A stretch of 55,160 bases of DNA from Pedobacter nanyangensis (GTDB lineage: Bacteria; Bacteroidota; Bacteroidia; Sphingobacteriales; Sphingobacteriaceae): NCBI RefSeq assembly GCF_003313505.1, contig NZ_QMHO01000019.1:1-55160 (forward strand), read 5' to 3'. A model generated the notes under the pieces. It had not been told where the DNA came from. It did no database searches and saw only the letters and a program-made list of their open reading frames with translations. Of the stretch, positions 24,755-33,386 are shown piece by piece (positions within the stretch are counted from its first letter, which is position 1; every line of letters begins with the position of its first letter). The position numbers and the translations under genes are program-made.

Positions 24755-26887
24755 TTATCTTAATGATATATAATTCTGTTTCTCTGTATAGTTGATCTGA
24801 TAGGTATAGGTCCTTTCATTAACCTTAAAGCTGATAATGGTTTGTTGTGCATCTGATTTAATCAACTTTAGCCCGCTCACTGTTGGCAAAGCCGATGAAA
24901 CCGTTTCATTGATTGGATCTGTACCGCCATGCGTTTCTGTAATGCTCACAAAGGTTTGATTTTGGCCACTGCTTGATAGCATGAATGCCTTGCCATCCAC
25001 CAAGTTCATTTCCGGATCATTGGCACCTATAGAAAGTAACTTCACTTCTAGTGGATTATCAGACACAAAATGTGTGGTGTAGAAACGATTTTTGTTCAAC
25101 AAACCTACCATTCCCGATTTGCCCTCCAATGGATTGCTGGCGTTTAACCAAATGTGTTGATAGCCATTTTTATCTCCAAGTGCGGTTAACTGATTCGCTT
25201 TTGCCGTAACAGGGAACGAAGTGTTTACCAATTGTCCTTTGTACCAAAACGGCAAATCGTACTGATGACTTTTGGCTGATTGCGCCTGCATCACATCAAT
25301 TAACAAAGGCTTATCCAAACCTTCAACTTTTACCAATGCCGAAGTTCTTAGCATGGTCACATCGGTATAAGCTTTGTCTTCTTTAGCGCTCACCACTTTT
25401 AAATTTGGCTGGTTTGAAAAGTATAGCAAGGTTGGGCTGGCTTTATCTGCTGGCCCCAATTTGGCATTAAAGTGTGAAGTTTGGTCTACCACCAAGGCAT
25501 TATGGGCTACCGTTTGTTTTGCCCAAGTATTGTTTTCGGGCAAGTAACCACCACCATTTTTAGTATCGATATTTAAAAATCTAGCTGCGCCATAATCGGG
25601 GAAAATTTCGGTAGTGTTATCGTAAAATAATAGGTTTAACCGGTCAAAGTGCCCGTGGCCCATTCCTTGTGAAGCAGCTTTCAACACCACACATTGCTGA
25701 TCGGTGTTTGGACCGTTACGTAAAATACCCAATCCACCTTCATCGCCTTTACCTCCATCTCTAATCCACAACGTTTGGTATTTAAATGGAACTGCTTTTC
25801 CAGCTGCCAAATCTGCCGCTACCTTTAAGCCCGCATCAGAAACAATTACGCGGTTTTGCTGCCTGGCAATGTCCAGCAAATCAACCTCTGCCTTAATATC
25901 GGCATAAGCCAAATCAACTCCATATACCAATTCCACCGACTCGTAGGTTTTGTCCTTGATGGCATCGTTTAACGGAAAGAAAGTTTTATCGGTGTAAGAA
26001 GTTTGCAATGAGGTATGGATTGCCTTTGAAAGCAATTTGTCCCTGTATTCGAAAATTTTGCGTGAAGGCTCGTAATTGTTGATCGCTTTGGCAAACAATA
26101 CGAAAGGCAATAAGGCGTAACGCTGATAATACGGGCCTTCCATATAATAACCATCAGGCGAAAACAGTTGGTCTATTTGCGCCAAGTAGCCGGTTTTACC
26201 ATCCTTTTTAGAGCCTTTAATAGCCATTTCTACGTACTCACGTTTGTTGAGCACGTAACCTGTAATACCAACAGCCGCCAAATTCCAGGTACCATGATTG
26301 TGGATTTTGTTGAAGACGTCGTACCTATCTTCGGTAAAAAACTTGAGGATAGGCACGAACAATTTTTCTTCAATGGTTTTCCTGTCAGTTGCAGGAATCC
26401 CGTCATAAACCAAATCATAAGCTTGTATGGTATATAGCTGCCATACAAAGTCGTTCAGGCTTTGCCAAAAAATACGTCCACCATCTTCCTCACTTTTTCT
26501 TTTTGGATGAAGGGGCCATTTTTCATATTGCGAAGCATAGTTGAGCATTACGTTTTTCACGTAGTCTGCATATTTCTTTTCTCCGGAGATTTGATAAGCT
26601 ACTCCGCAGTTCAGCATGTTGCTGTAATTTTTTTTGTGCTGCTCATGCGTATAACCACCGCCGCCATCTTTAGGCACAGGTACCACAATAGGTTGTGCCA
26701 ATGCTTTATCTGCCGCATTTTTAACCGCTTGGTATGATTGGCGTAAAAGTGGATAGGTATTTACGCCTTTTTTCACGGCCGCCACATTTGCTTTGGTTAG
26801 CATAATGCTGGGATGTGTTTGCGCCATTAGCGATAGGCTAAAAAAGGCACAAAAAGATACTAATACCACTTTTTTTAAGTAGTTCAT
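24755..26887 (-). CDS. PL17 family oligoalginate lyase
   Basis: Protein of 710 residues with a signal peptide (ending SLMAQ), an N-terminal alpha/alpha toroid (about 25-370) and a C-terminal heparinase II/III-like beta domain. Catalytic candidates are N197-H198 (NHGTWN) and Y254 (EGPYYQRYAL); their spacing equals the N201/H202/Y258 set I recall for the PL17 enzyme Alg17c. The C-terminal GHGHFDRLNLLFYDN block is typical of the heparinase II/III family. PL17 enzymes release unsaturated monouronate exolytically from alginate oligomers. It lies 53 nt downstream of gntR and 126 nt upstream of kdgF. The signal peptide suggests a periplasmic or outer-membrane location. Confidence 0.93.
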   Translation of the reverse strand: MNYLKKVVLVSFCAFFSLSLMAQTHPSIMLTKANVAAVKKGVNTYPLLRQSYQAVKNAADKALAQPIVVPVPKDGGGGYTHEQHKKNYSNMLNCGVAYQISGEKKYADYVKNVMLNYASQYEKWPLHPKRKSEEDGGRIFWQSLNDFVWQLYTIQAYDLVYDGIPATDRKTIEEKLFVPILKFFTEDRYDVFNKIHNHGTWNLAAVGITGYVLNKREYVEMAIKGSKKDGKTGYLAQIDQLFSPDGYYMEGPYYQRYALLPFVLFAKAINNYEPSRKIFEYRDKLLSKAIHTSLQTSYTDKTFFPLNDAIKDKTYESVELVYGVDLAYADIKAEVDLLDIARQQNRVIVSDAGLKVAADLAAGKAVPFKYQTLWIRDGGKGDEGGLGILRNGPNTDQQCVVLKAASQGMGHGHFDRLNLLFYDNTTEIFPDYGAARFLNIDTKNGGGYLPENNTWAKQTVAHNALVVDQTSHFNAKLGPADKASPTLLYFSNQPNLKVVSAKEDKAYTDVTMLRTSALVKVEGLDKPLLIDVMQAQSAKSHQYDLPFWYKGQLVNTSFPVTAKANQLTALGDKNGYQHIWLNASNPLEGKSGMVGLLNKNRFYTTHFVSDNPLEVKLLSIGANDPEMNLVDGKAFMLSSSGQNQTFVSITETHGGTDPINETVSSALPTVSGLKLIKSDAQQTIISFKVNERTYTYQINYTEKQNYISLR

Positions 26888-26940
26888 ACGCTTGAATTTA
26901 TATTTAATTGATTAAGCTAGGATGGACCTATTTTATCGAA

Positions 26941-27684
26941 TTATCTCTCTGTTTCGTTGATGATACTTTGTGCAGCAAAACCTGCTTTACTAATTTGCCA
27001 TATCTCATCAAGGTGACCAGCCATGGCTTCTTCTGCCTTGGCCATATCTTGCGATTCGATAGCGGCATAAATCATCCTGTGCTCTTCAATAGCTGTTTTA
27101 GCCCTATTGTCGCCACAGATTTTATTTTCTACAATATTTTTAATCAAATCAGGCACTAAAATCAAGATCATGGATTCGATGACCGAATTTTTGGTTGCCT
27201 TGGCAATTTTGATATGGAAGACCATGTCTTCCTCTACGGCATCGCCACCGGCACCAACCTTATTTTCGTAAGCTTCCATGGCCAACCTAAGGCTTTCCAA
27301 ATCTTCTTCACTTCTACGTTCGGCAGCCAATTTCACCGCGTTCAGCTCCAAGTGATAACGTGCCTCAATCAAGGCATTGAAATCGTCCTTGTTAAATTTG
27401 ATGATATCTGAAATGATGTTATCGATCACGTTGATGCTCAAACCTGCCACGTAAGTACCACTTTGCGGGTTGGTTTTTAAAAGACCGTAAAACTCTAGTT
27501 TCAATATCGCTTCGCGGATGTAGCTTCTTCCTAAGCCAAAACGTTCAGAAAGCACTCTTTCTGCTGGCAATCTATCTCCTGGTTTTAATTGGCCAGAGAT
27601 AATCAACTGCTTTAACTGACCAATAATTTTATCGACTGGCGACTCCACCTGTATGGCGGTAATATTTTCTATCAATGACTTCAT
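26941..27684 (-). CDS. GntR family regulator, FadR/FCD subfamily
   Basis: Regulator of 247 residues. The N-terminal winged helix (about 14-80) has the GntR signature LIISGQLKPGDRLPAERVLSERFGLGRSYIREAI. The C-terminal FCD domain has the likely metal ligands D153, H157 (DMVFH), H202 and H224. FadR-type regulators usually bind TNGTNNACNA-like palindromes as repressors and release them when an acid or sugar-acid effector binds the FCD domain. The operator TTGGTNNACCAA before this gene, susC and the lyase gene at 34265 fits that consensus. It heads the operon gntR - PL17 - kdgF - esterase - beta-helix - MFS - SDR. The effector is unknown; DEH or KDG would be logical. Confidence 0.92.
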   Translation of the reverse strand: MKSLIENITAIQVESPVDKIIGQLKQLIISGQLKPGDRLPAERVLSERFGLGRSYIREAILKLEFYGLLKTNPQSGTYVAGLSINVIDNIISDIIKFNKDDFNALIEARYHLELNAVKLAAERRSEEDLESLRLAMEAYENKVGAGGDAVEEDMVFHIKIAKATKNSVIESMILILVPDLIKNIVENKICGDNRAKTAIEEHRMIYAAIESQDMAKAEEAMAGHLDEIWQISKAGFAAQSIINETER

Positions 27685-27700
27685 TTCTTGGTTTTTCTAT

Positions 27701-27728
27701 TTGGTCGACCAATTAATTGGTTTACCAA
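27701..27728. promoter_or_regulatory. Tandem GntR-type operator before gntR
   Basis: Perfect palindrome TTGGTCGACCAA at 27701-27712 and TTGGTTTACCAA at 27717-27728, centres 16 bp apart. They lie 17-44 bp upstream of the gntR start codon, implying autoregulation. Confidence 0.85.
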
Positions 27729-27755
27729 AAATAAACATTCAATTGGGTATTCAAA
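27726..27755 (-). promoter_or_regulatory. Promoter of the gntR operon
   Basis: On the - strand, TTTG (27755-27752) and, after 18 nt, TATTTTTG (27733-27726) match the Bacteroidota TTTG / TAnnTTTG pattern. The -7 element overlaps the upstream operator copy by 3 bp, as at the other two promoters of the locus. Confidence 0.6.
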
Positions 27756-27778
27756 AAGTTATTTCAAATTAAATCATT

Positions 27779-29725
27779 TTATCTTGGAATTACCTCTAAA
27801 TCAATCTTCCAATTATCGGTTCTAAACGGGCTCATTGGCAAATTTGCGGCATTATAGAAGTAACTTTTCCCGGGATTATCGGCCCAGGCATAACGTACAG
27901 CCACTGGATTTTTAATTTCATTGCTCCAAACCAGTACTTGATTTCCTTCTATTTTAGCTTGCGCCCAAACAAATTTTCGATCCTTTCCCGCAATGATAAA
28001 ATTACTACGTTCCGCTTTGCTGTTTACAGTCAAACCGTCTGCATGGTCAAATTCGAGTATCGCTTTGCCATTTTCAATTTTCATTGATTTAAATACCGGC
28101 CCATCAGCTGCTACTTTTTGGCCATACACCAATTGTTGTACTTTAGCTGCTACACGCTCTCCTACTGGAAATTTATCCGTTGGATGGATATCATCTGCCA
28201 AACCCAAATCGATGATATTGACCAAGCCTACATTGGATTGACGAGAGGCCTTATCTTGTCCTTCCCTCAACAATGCCCAAGTAGCATTTACTTCTGGTGT
28301 GCTGAGCACTTTTTTATAATTAGGCAACTGCACAATTACGAAAGGCAATTTTGGTTGGTCAAACTGCCTTCTCCAGTCTTTTATCAATGATTTTAATAGG
28401 CCTTCGTATTCATCCGCCCAATTGGCGTTACTTTCTCCCTGATACCAAATCACGGCCTTGTACTGCAAACTCGTCAAAGGGTTGATCATGGCATTGTAGA
28501 TGGACGAAGACACATCATTTGGATGTACCGCAATGTTAATTTCCTGGATTTTATAAGCCCAGTTTCCATCAATGGCGATTTTACGATTTCCAACTTTAAA
28601 GAACAGTTTGCTTTGCGGTCCCCAAATGCCACCATTTCTTCCTTTATTTGCTACCCGAACCATGATTTTATTCACTCCAGGCTTTAGCAAGCTTTTGGCA
28701 ACGGTAAATTCTCTGACCAGATCGCGGCTGTCAGGTGAAGAACCCAGTTTTTGGTCGTTAAAGAAAACCACACTTTGATCGGCAATTCTACCTAAACTCA
28801 GGAAAGCCTCTTTCTCGCAATCGGTACTGCTTAAATTCACTTCTTTATAAAACCAAATCACGCCATCTACATTAGGAAGACCCGCTTTTTCCCATAAGGT
28901 GGGCAATTTCATGGTTTCCCAATTCTTGGCATAAACTGGAAGCGTTGGGCTAATGGTATCCCAAAGTACCTCGGTATTGGTATATTGGTTCAATTTACCA
29001 TGTGATTTTTCCAACTCTGCAATTTTAGCGGCGATGTATTGCTTTTGGTTCTTATTCCCTATTTGATTTAAAACCGGCTTTAATCTGGCAATGGTATCCA
29101 AAGAAGGCGCACTAATGAAACCTTCAATTACTGTTCCGCCGTAAGCGCTACTGACTAAACCAATGGGTACATTAAGTTCCTTTTGCAGTTTACGGCCCAT
29201 ATAATAGGCTACCGCCGAAAATTTTCCAAGCGATTGCGGACCTGCGAGCTGCCAAGGTGTTTTTTTGGTCAGATCATCTAAAGGTTGAAATTCAATATCC
29301 CTGGCCACATTTAACACCCTAATATTTGGATTAGCAGAATTGGCCAAATCTTTCTCTCCACCATCAGCCTTCATCAGTAGGAAGGCCATGTTACTTTGAC
29401 CACTGCATAAAAAAACATCACCCAAAAGCACATTTTCCAAGGATATTTCGTTGATTTTTATCGCAAAAGGTCCACCGGCTGGAGCGGCTTTCATGATCAC
29501 CTGCCATTTGCCATCCGCATTGGCTTGTGTGGTATAATCACTTCCTTTAAAATTCACGGTCACCTTTTCGCTGGCGTTGGCCCAACCCCAAATTTTAATG
29601 GGCTGATCTCTTTGCAAAACCATATTGCTTCCGAAAATCTGCGGCAATTTCACCTTTGCCAATGCATTAGCAGAAATGGAGAGGAATAAACCTAACGTTA
29701 ATATTGCTTTTGAGTGTTTGTTCAT
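27779..29725 (-). CDS. SASA-family carbohydrate O-acetylesterase
   Basis: Protein of 648 residues with a signal peptide (about 1-23). The SGNH-type catalytic core is split by a beta-rich insert: GQSN with nucleophile S111, a mid-protein galactose-binding-like domain (about 280-385), then WYQGESNANW and the D/H block DLGLADDIHPTD. This is the sialate O-acetylesterase family, but many Bacteroidota members act on acetylated plant or algal polysaccharides. In an alginate locus the likely substrate is O-acetylated uronate; this is inference. It is the last gene of the operon starting at 34265 and lies 95 nt upstream of the gntR start, with no clear terminator between. Confidence 0.87.
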   Translation of the reverse strand: MNKHSKAILTLGLFLSISANALAKVKLPQIFGSNMVLQRDQPIKIWGWANASEKVTVNFKGSDYTTQANADGKWQVIMKAAPAGGPFAIKINEISLENVLLGDVFLCSGQSNMAFLLMKADGGEKDLANSANPNIRVLNVARDIEFQPLDDLTKKTPWQLAGPQSLGKFSAVAYYMGRKLQKELNVPIGLVSSAYGGTVIEGFISAPSLDTIARLKPVLNQIGNKNQKQYIAAKIAELEKSHGKLNQYTNTEVLWDTISPTLPVYAKNWETMKLPTLWEKAGLPNVDGVIWFYKEVNLSSTDCEKEAFLSLGRIADQSVVFFNDQKLGSSPDSRDLVREFTVAKSLLKPGVNKIMVRVANKGRNGGIWGPQSKLFFKVGNRKIAIDGNWAYKIQEINIAVHPNDVSSSIYNAMINPLTSLQYKAVIWYQGESNANWADEYEGLLKSLIKDWRRQFDQPKLPFVIVQLPNYKKVLSTPEVNATWALLREGQDKASRQSNVGLVNIIDLGLADDIHPTDKFPVGERVAAKVQQLVYGQKVAADGPVFKSMKIENGKAILEFDHADGLTVNSKAERSNFIIAGKDRKFVWAQAKIEGNQVLVWSNEIKNPVAVRYAWADNPGKSYFYNAANLPMSPFRTDNWKIDLEVIPR

Positions 29726-29793
29726 TATGTAGTAGTTAGTATTTAGATTTTAGTATTTAGACATAGAACGTTTCACCTAAAACTTACAACTTA

Positions 29794-32478
29794 TTATATC
29801 TTAATTACTTTTTTGGTGCTTGTTACTTTTCCAGCATTCTCTATAGATAGCATATAAGTTCCTGCTTGGATATGCTGCACGTTAATTTCTTGCAATTGGT
29901 TGCCGCTTACTGGTTTGGTTAACATGACCTGGCCTTGGATATTGATGATTTTGATCACGTCGCCATTTACGGTACCTGCAACAATGATATTGTTCTGCGT
30001 CACTGGATTTGGATAAACCGCTACGGCGTTGCCTAATACCACTCTTACCGATCTTACTTCACTAGGATGTTCTGTGCCATCTTGATCAACGCCTACTAAA
30101 CGGTAATAGTTAATGCCTTCCGTAGGATTTAAATGAGTGTAATCGTAGTTAAAAATTCCTGCTTTATTGTTCGCAGCTACCGTATAGATTTTTTCGAAAC
30201 CATTGGCATTTCTATGCTGTAAAACATATTCTTTCAAATTTACCTCATCGGTAGTTTGCCAAGCTAACTTCACACTGTTTAAGCTTTCTTTGGCTGTAAA
30301 ACTCAATAATCTCAATGGTAAAGTGGTGTTCGCTTCGCCCACTACAAACGGAGAAAATGCACTCGTAATAATGGTGGCAGTATTAGCCGCTGCATTGCCA
30401 GTACCCGTAAAAGTTCCGTAAGCACCCGAAGTATAAGCGGCCACACCAATTTGCGCATTACCAAAGCCCGCAAAACTAGCCCCCTCTAAAGCATTGTCCC
30501 AGCTTAAAGTCACGTCGACATTGCCCGTTCCCGAAGTACGGCTGATGTTCCAAACGGCATCTACCATTCTCAATTTTTGGGCTGCTGTTAATGCCGTTCC
30601 ATTAGGCGTAGCGTCTGCCGTTGCACCTTGAAATACATTGATATCAAAATTGGAAATGGAAGTTGGATTTAGCGTTACGGGTGTGTAATAAGCTGCTGTA
30701 CCTACTGGAATAACCGTAGAAGCATTAACATCTGCAACCTTAACCACCCCTGTACTTGCCCCCACGGCATTGGTGACAATGTATGATGAAGCGTTAAACG
30801 TACCTGTATTGATACTGGCACTATTCAAATTCAGGTTATCACCTTCCCTCACGGTTAGGATGGCATTGTTTAAGGTTAGCTTGCCGTTGATGGTTACGCT
30901 TCTATTTGTAATGGCTGCCGCATTGAAAGTTACGTTGCCAAGAGCATTGTTATTTGAAGTGCTAAACGGTGTAATTGTAGCAGCGTCAAAAGTATAGTCC
31001 ATATCTGCTCCAAAAGACTTTGTACCCGACAACTGCACAGCTCCATCAATTCCAAGAGGATTATTTGTAGAAAAATGTGTCTTTGTGGTGAATGCTATTG
31101 CACTACCAGATCCTGTTACAGGATTCGAAATTGTAAATTGCTTTGCAGTACTTGCGGTACCAATGATGTAAGTATTTGGTGGAATTTGAGGTCCAGAAAC
31201 TAAAACTCCCAGAGCAATCTCTGCTTCACTAAACTGAGCCGCATCTACCATTTCTAATGTGGTAGCACCAGATGAAAATGGCATTATTGTAAAATTCTGT
31301 AAAACCTTAGTTCTAAAGTTAATTCTACCGGGGCCAGTTAAACTAGCACCGTTAATAAAATTTATCTTACCTGATATAGATGATGTTGATTGGGTTAAAC
31401 TGGTAGTATTACTATAACCAGCCAAATTTAAACTTGAGCTTAAAGTAACAGTGGCATCGCTACCAACTGATAAGGCTCCGAGATCCTTAAAGATTCCATT
31501 TCCAGAAACAGTTTGAGGAACAGTCCCGTTCAACAATAATTGAGAGCTACCTATTATAATTTGTGAATTGCCGTCAGTTGATAATGTTGTAGCAGCTCCG
31601 AATGTACCATTATTTAGAATATTTCCTTTAAACGTTGACACTCCACTTGACCTTAGATAAAATTCTGAGCCAGCCGCTATAGTTAAATTATCTATACTTG
31701 TAAAATTTTCAACTAGGTTAACTACGGTATTATTCTCAACAAAAACGTTAGGAAGCGTTTTCCCGTTAAACATACTGCTTGGATTAGCAGCACGCATGAT
31801 TAAATTACTCCCCTTTTGTAAATCTACAACCATAGAAGTGCCACTGGTTACTAATGGGTTATTTCCACCTCTATAAACCAATGATGCGCCGTTCTTAAAC
31901 ACAACAGATTTATCAACTGATTGCCCAGACGAGAGAGAGCCAAAGGGATTAGTTGTAGAAGATGAATTGGAAACGCTTCCTGTTTCAAAAATTAAACCGC
32001 TGGCCGCTTGGACATAAATTCGATTTAAACCTGATGCTAAATTTAGTTCGCCCCTAACTACGCTTACAGCGCTAGAGGGCAACACTAAGCTAATAGTTCC
32101 TGAACTAGCAGCGAGCGTCAATTTGCTATTTTCTGAGATAGTTACCCCCCCAGTTACCGTTATTGCACCCACTGTAGTAGCCGTACGATCAAAATTTACC
32201 TCAGCGTTATTCTGTAAACGTAGCTGGCCAACTTCTATCGTATTTGGTACTACAGTTATGATTCCCGTTGCCCCTCCTCCGATATTTGAACCGTCAAAAA
32301 TTAAAATATCACCAGTATTCGGAGTAGCCCTATTGCTTCCACCTCCTCCTAAAACAGTATTCCAGCTTCCAGATGATGACCAAGTCGCTGTAGCTCCTCC
32401 CACCCAGTAATAGGTACCTTGTGCAAAGCCAGCAATGGCCATGCAGCTTAAAATCATTAAAAGTAAAATTCTTTTCAT
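29794..32478 (-). CDS. Large secreted beta-rich protein with type IX secretion C-terminal signal
   Basis: Protein of 894 residues: signal peptide, then a repetitive G/N/S/T-rich beta-helix-like region (about 20-700, opening YYWVGGATATWSSSGSWNT), an FN3-like domain (about 725-815, PLRLLSFTAKESLNSVKLAWQT...YYRLVGVDQDG) and a C-terminal sorting domain (about 822-894) with VYPNPV, IKIINIQGQ, GTYMLSIE and a basic end. Such C-terminal domains direct type IX secretion and surface attachment or release. No catalytic motif was recognised, so it may be an adhesin or a substrate-capturing protein. It lies between the unknown secreted protein and the SASA esterase in one operon. The alginate link is by position only. 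Confidence 0.8.
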   Translation of the reverse strand: MKRILLLMILSCMAIAGFAQGTYYWVGGATATWSSSGSWNTVLGGGGSNRATPNTGDILIFDGSNIGGGATGIITVVPNTIEVGQLRLQNNAEVNFDRTATTVGAITVTGGVTISENSKLTLAASSGTISLVLPSSAVSVVRGELNLASGLNRIYVQAASGLIFETGSVSNSSSTTNPFGSLSSGQSVDKSVVFKNGASLVYRGGNNPLVTSGTSMVVDLQKGSNLIMRAANPSSMFNGKTLPNVFVENNTVVNLVENFTSIDNLTIAAGSEFYLRSSGVSTFKGNILNNGTFGAATTLSTDGNSQIIIGSSQLLLNGTVPQTVSGNGIFKDLGALSVGSDATVTLSSSLNLAGYSNTTSLTQSTSSISGKINFINGASLTGPGRINFRTKVLQNFTIMPFSSGATTLEMVDAAQFSEAEIALGVLVSGPQIPPNTYIIGTASTAKQFTISNPVTGSGSAIAFTTKTHFSTNNPLGIDGAVQLSGTKSFGADMDYTFDAATITPFSTSNNNALGNVTFNAAAITNRSVTINGKLTLNNAILTVREGDNLNLNSASINTGTFNASSYIVTNAVGASTGVVKVADVNASTVIPVGTAAYYTPVTLNPTSISNFDINVFQGATADATPNGTALTAAQKLRMVDAVWNISRTSGTGNVDVTLSWDNALEGASFAGFGNAQIGVAAYTSGAYGTFTGTGNAAANTATIITSAFSPFVVGEANTTLPLRLLSFTAKESLNSVKLAWQTTDEVNLKEYVLQHRNANGFEKIYTVAANNKAGIFNYDYTHLNPTEGINYYRLVGVDQDGTEHPSEVRSVRVVLGNAVAVYPNPVTQNNIIVAGTVNGDVIKIINIQGQVMLTKPVSGNQLQEINVQHIQAGTYMLSIENAGKVTSTKKVIKI

Positions 32479-32538
32479 ATGCGTTTAATATTTGGTTATG
32501 GGTTAAGGAGGGCTGGTTAGGCCCTCCGGTTATTTCTG

Positions 32539-33372
32539 CTATAAGTTTCCGTTGATTTCCAGATTGTCCAGCCAGGCTTTGGCCATGGTTTCATTGCCTT
32601 TTGGTGTTACACCATAGAAAACAAAGCCGTTCAGGCCTTTGCTTGGCGCTAATCCTCCGCCAGTAAATTCACCTGCTAAACGTTTGCCATTTACCCAAAT
32701 GTGGTAAGTTCCAGCATTTAAGGTTTGTTCGCCTTCTTTGGTATATTTTCTCGCTTCGGCACTGTTATTACTATAAACTTCTATGAGATAATCTGTATTC
32801 TTTAAAAAAGATGCTCCTTTTACCGAAGTCCATTTAGCGCCAGTGCGGGTATAAAAATTGATTGCATTAGCAGCCGACAAATTCCATCTTAAACCAGTAA
32901 AAATCTCTGTGGAAGTTTCCTTGATTCCGCCATTACCTTGAAAAAGGTCATCAGAATTGTCAGCACTGCCATTGGCAAATACCCATTGTCCAGCCACAGC
33001 TTCATCTATTTTCAAATTGAAGCTGGTTTTAACTATGCCTTCTAAATTAAGGTTATAGATCGAAAACTTGCTGGTAGAAGTGCCTGCTACAATTTCCAAA
33101 CCAGCACCTTTGATAAAGCTAGCCCCGCTTTTCACTAAATTAAAAGCGCCTGTACCATCAGAAGCAGTACGAATCCTTACTTTAATTGCCTTATTTAAAA
33201 CGATTTTTGGCAAAAAAGAGGTAGAAGATGCTCCTGGATTAGGATTGAAAGTGGCTTCTTTGTCTCCAAAATCATAATTAATAACTGGTGCTTGCGACCT
33301 CGCAGAGAAGGTTATCGTAGAAAATGTTAATGCCGAGAGCGCAGTAGTCAAAACCAAAAGTTTCTTCATCAT
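32539..33372 (-). CDS. Secreted protein of unknown function in the alginate locus
   Basis: Protein of 277 residues with a signal peptide (MMKKLLVLTTALSALTFSTITFS). The rest looks all-beta, with segments such as KFSIYNLNLEGIVKTSFNLKI, TDYLIEVYSNNSAEA, GTYHIWVNGKRL and a final AWLDNLEINGNL, which suggest a concanavalin-like jelly roll with a closing strand that mentions a ligand-binding edge. I do not recognise the family and see no catalytic motif. It is second in the operon that begins with the lyase-like lipoprotein, 14 nt downstream, and precedes the type IX-secreted protein. It could be a carbohydrate-binding or a small lyase-like protein. Confidence 0.65.
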   Translation of the reverse strand: MMKKLLVLTTALSALTFSTITFSARSQAPVINYDFGDKEATFNPNPGASSTSFLPKIVLNKAIKVRIRTASDGTGAFNLVKSGASFIKGAGLEIVAGTSTSKFSIYNLNLEGIVKTSFNLKIDEAVAGQWVFANGSADNSDDLFQGNGGIKETSTEIFTGLRWNLSAANAINFYTRTGAKWTSVKGASFLKNTDYLIEVYSNNSAEARKYTKEGEQTLNAGTYHIWVNGKRLAGEFTGGGLAPSKGLNGFVFYGVTPKGNETMAKAWLDNLEINGNL

Positions 33373-33386
33373 CTATTTTTTAAAGG

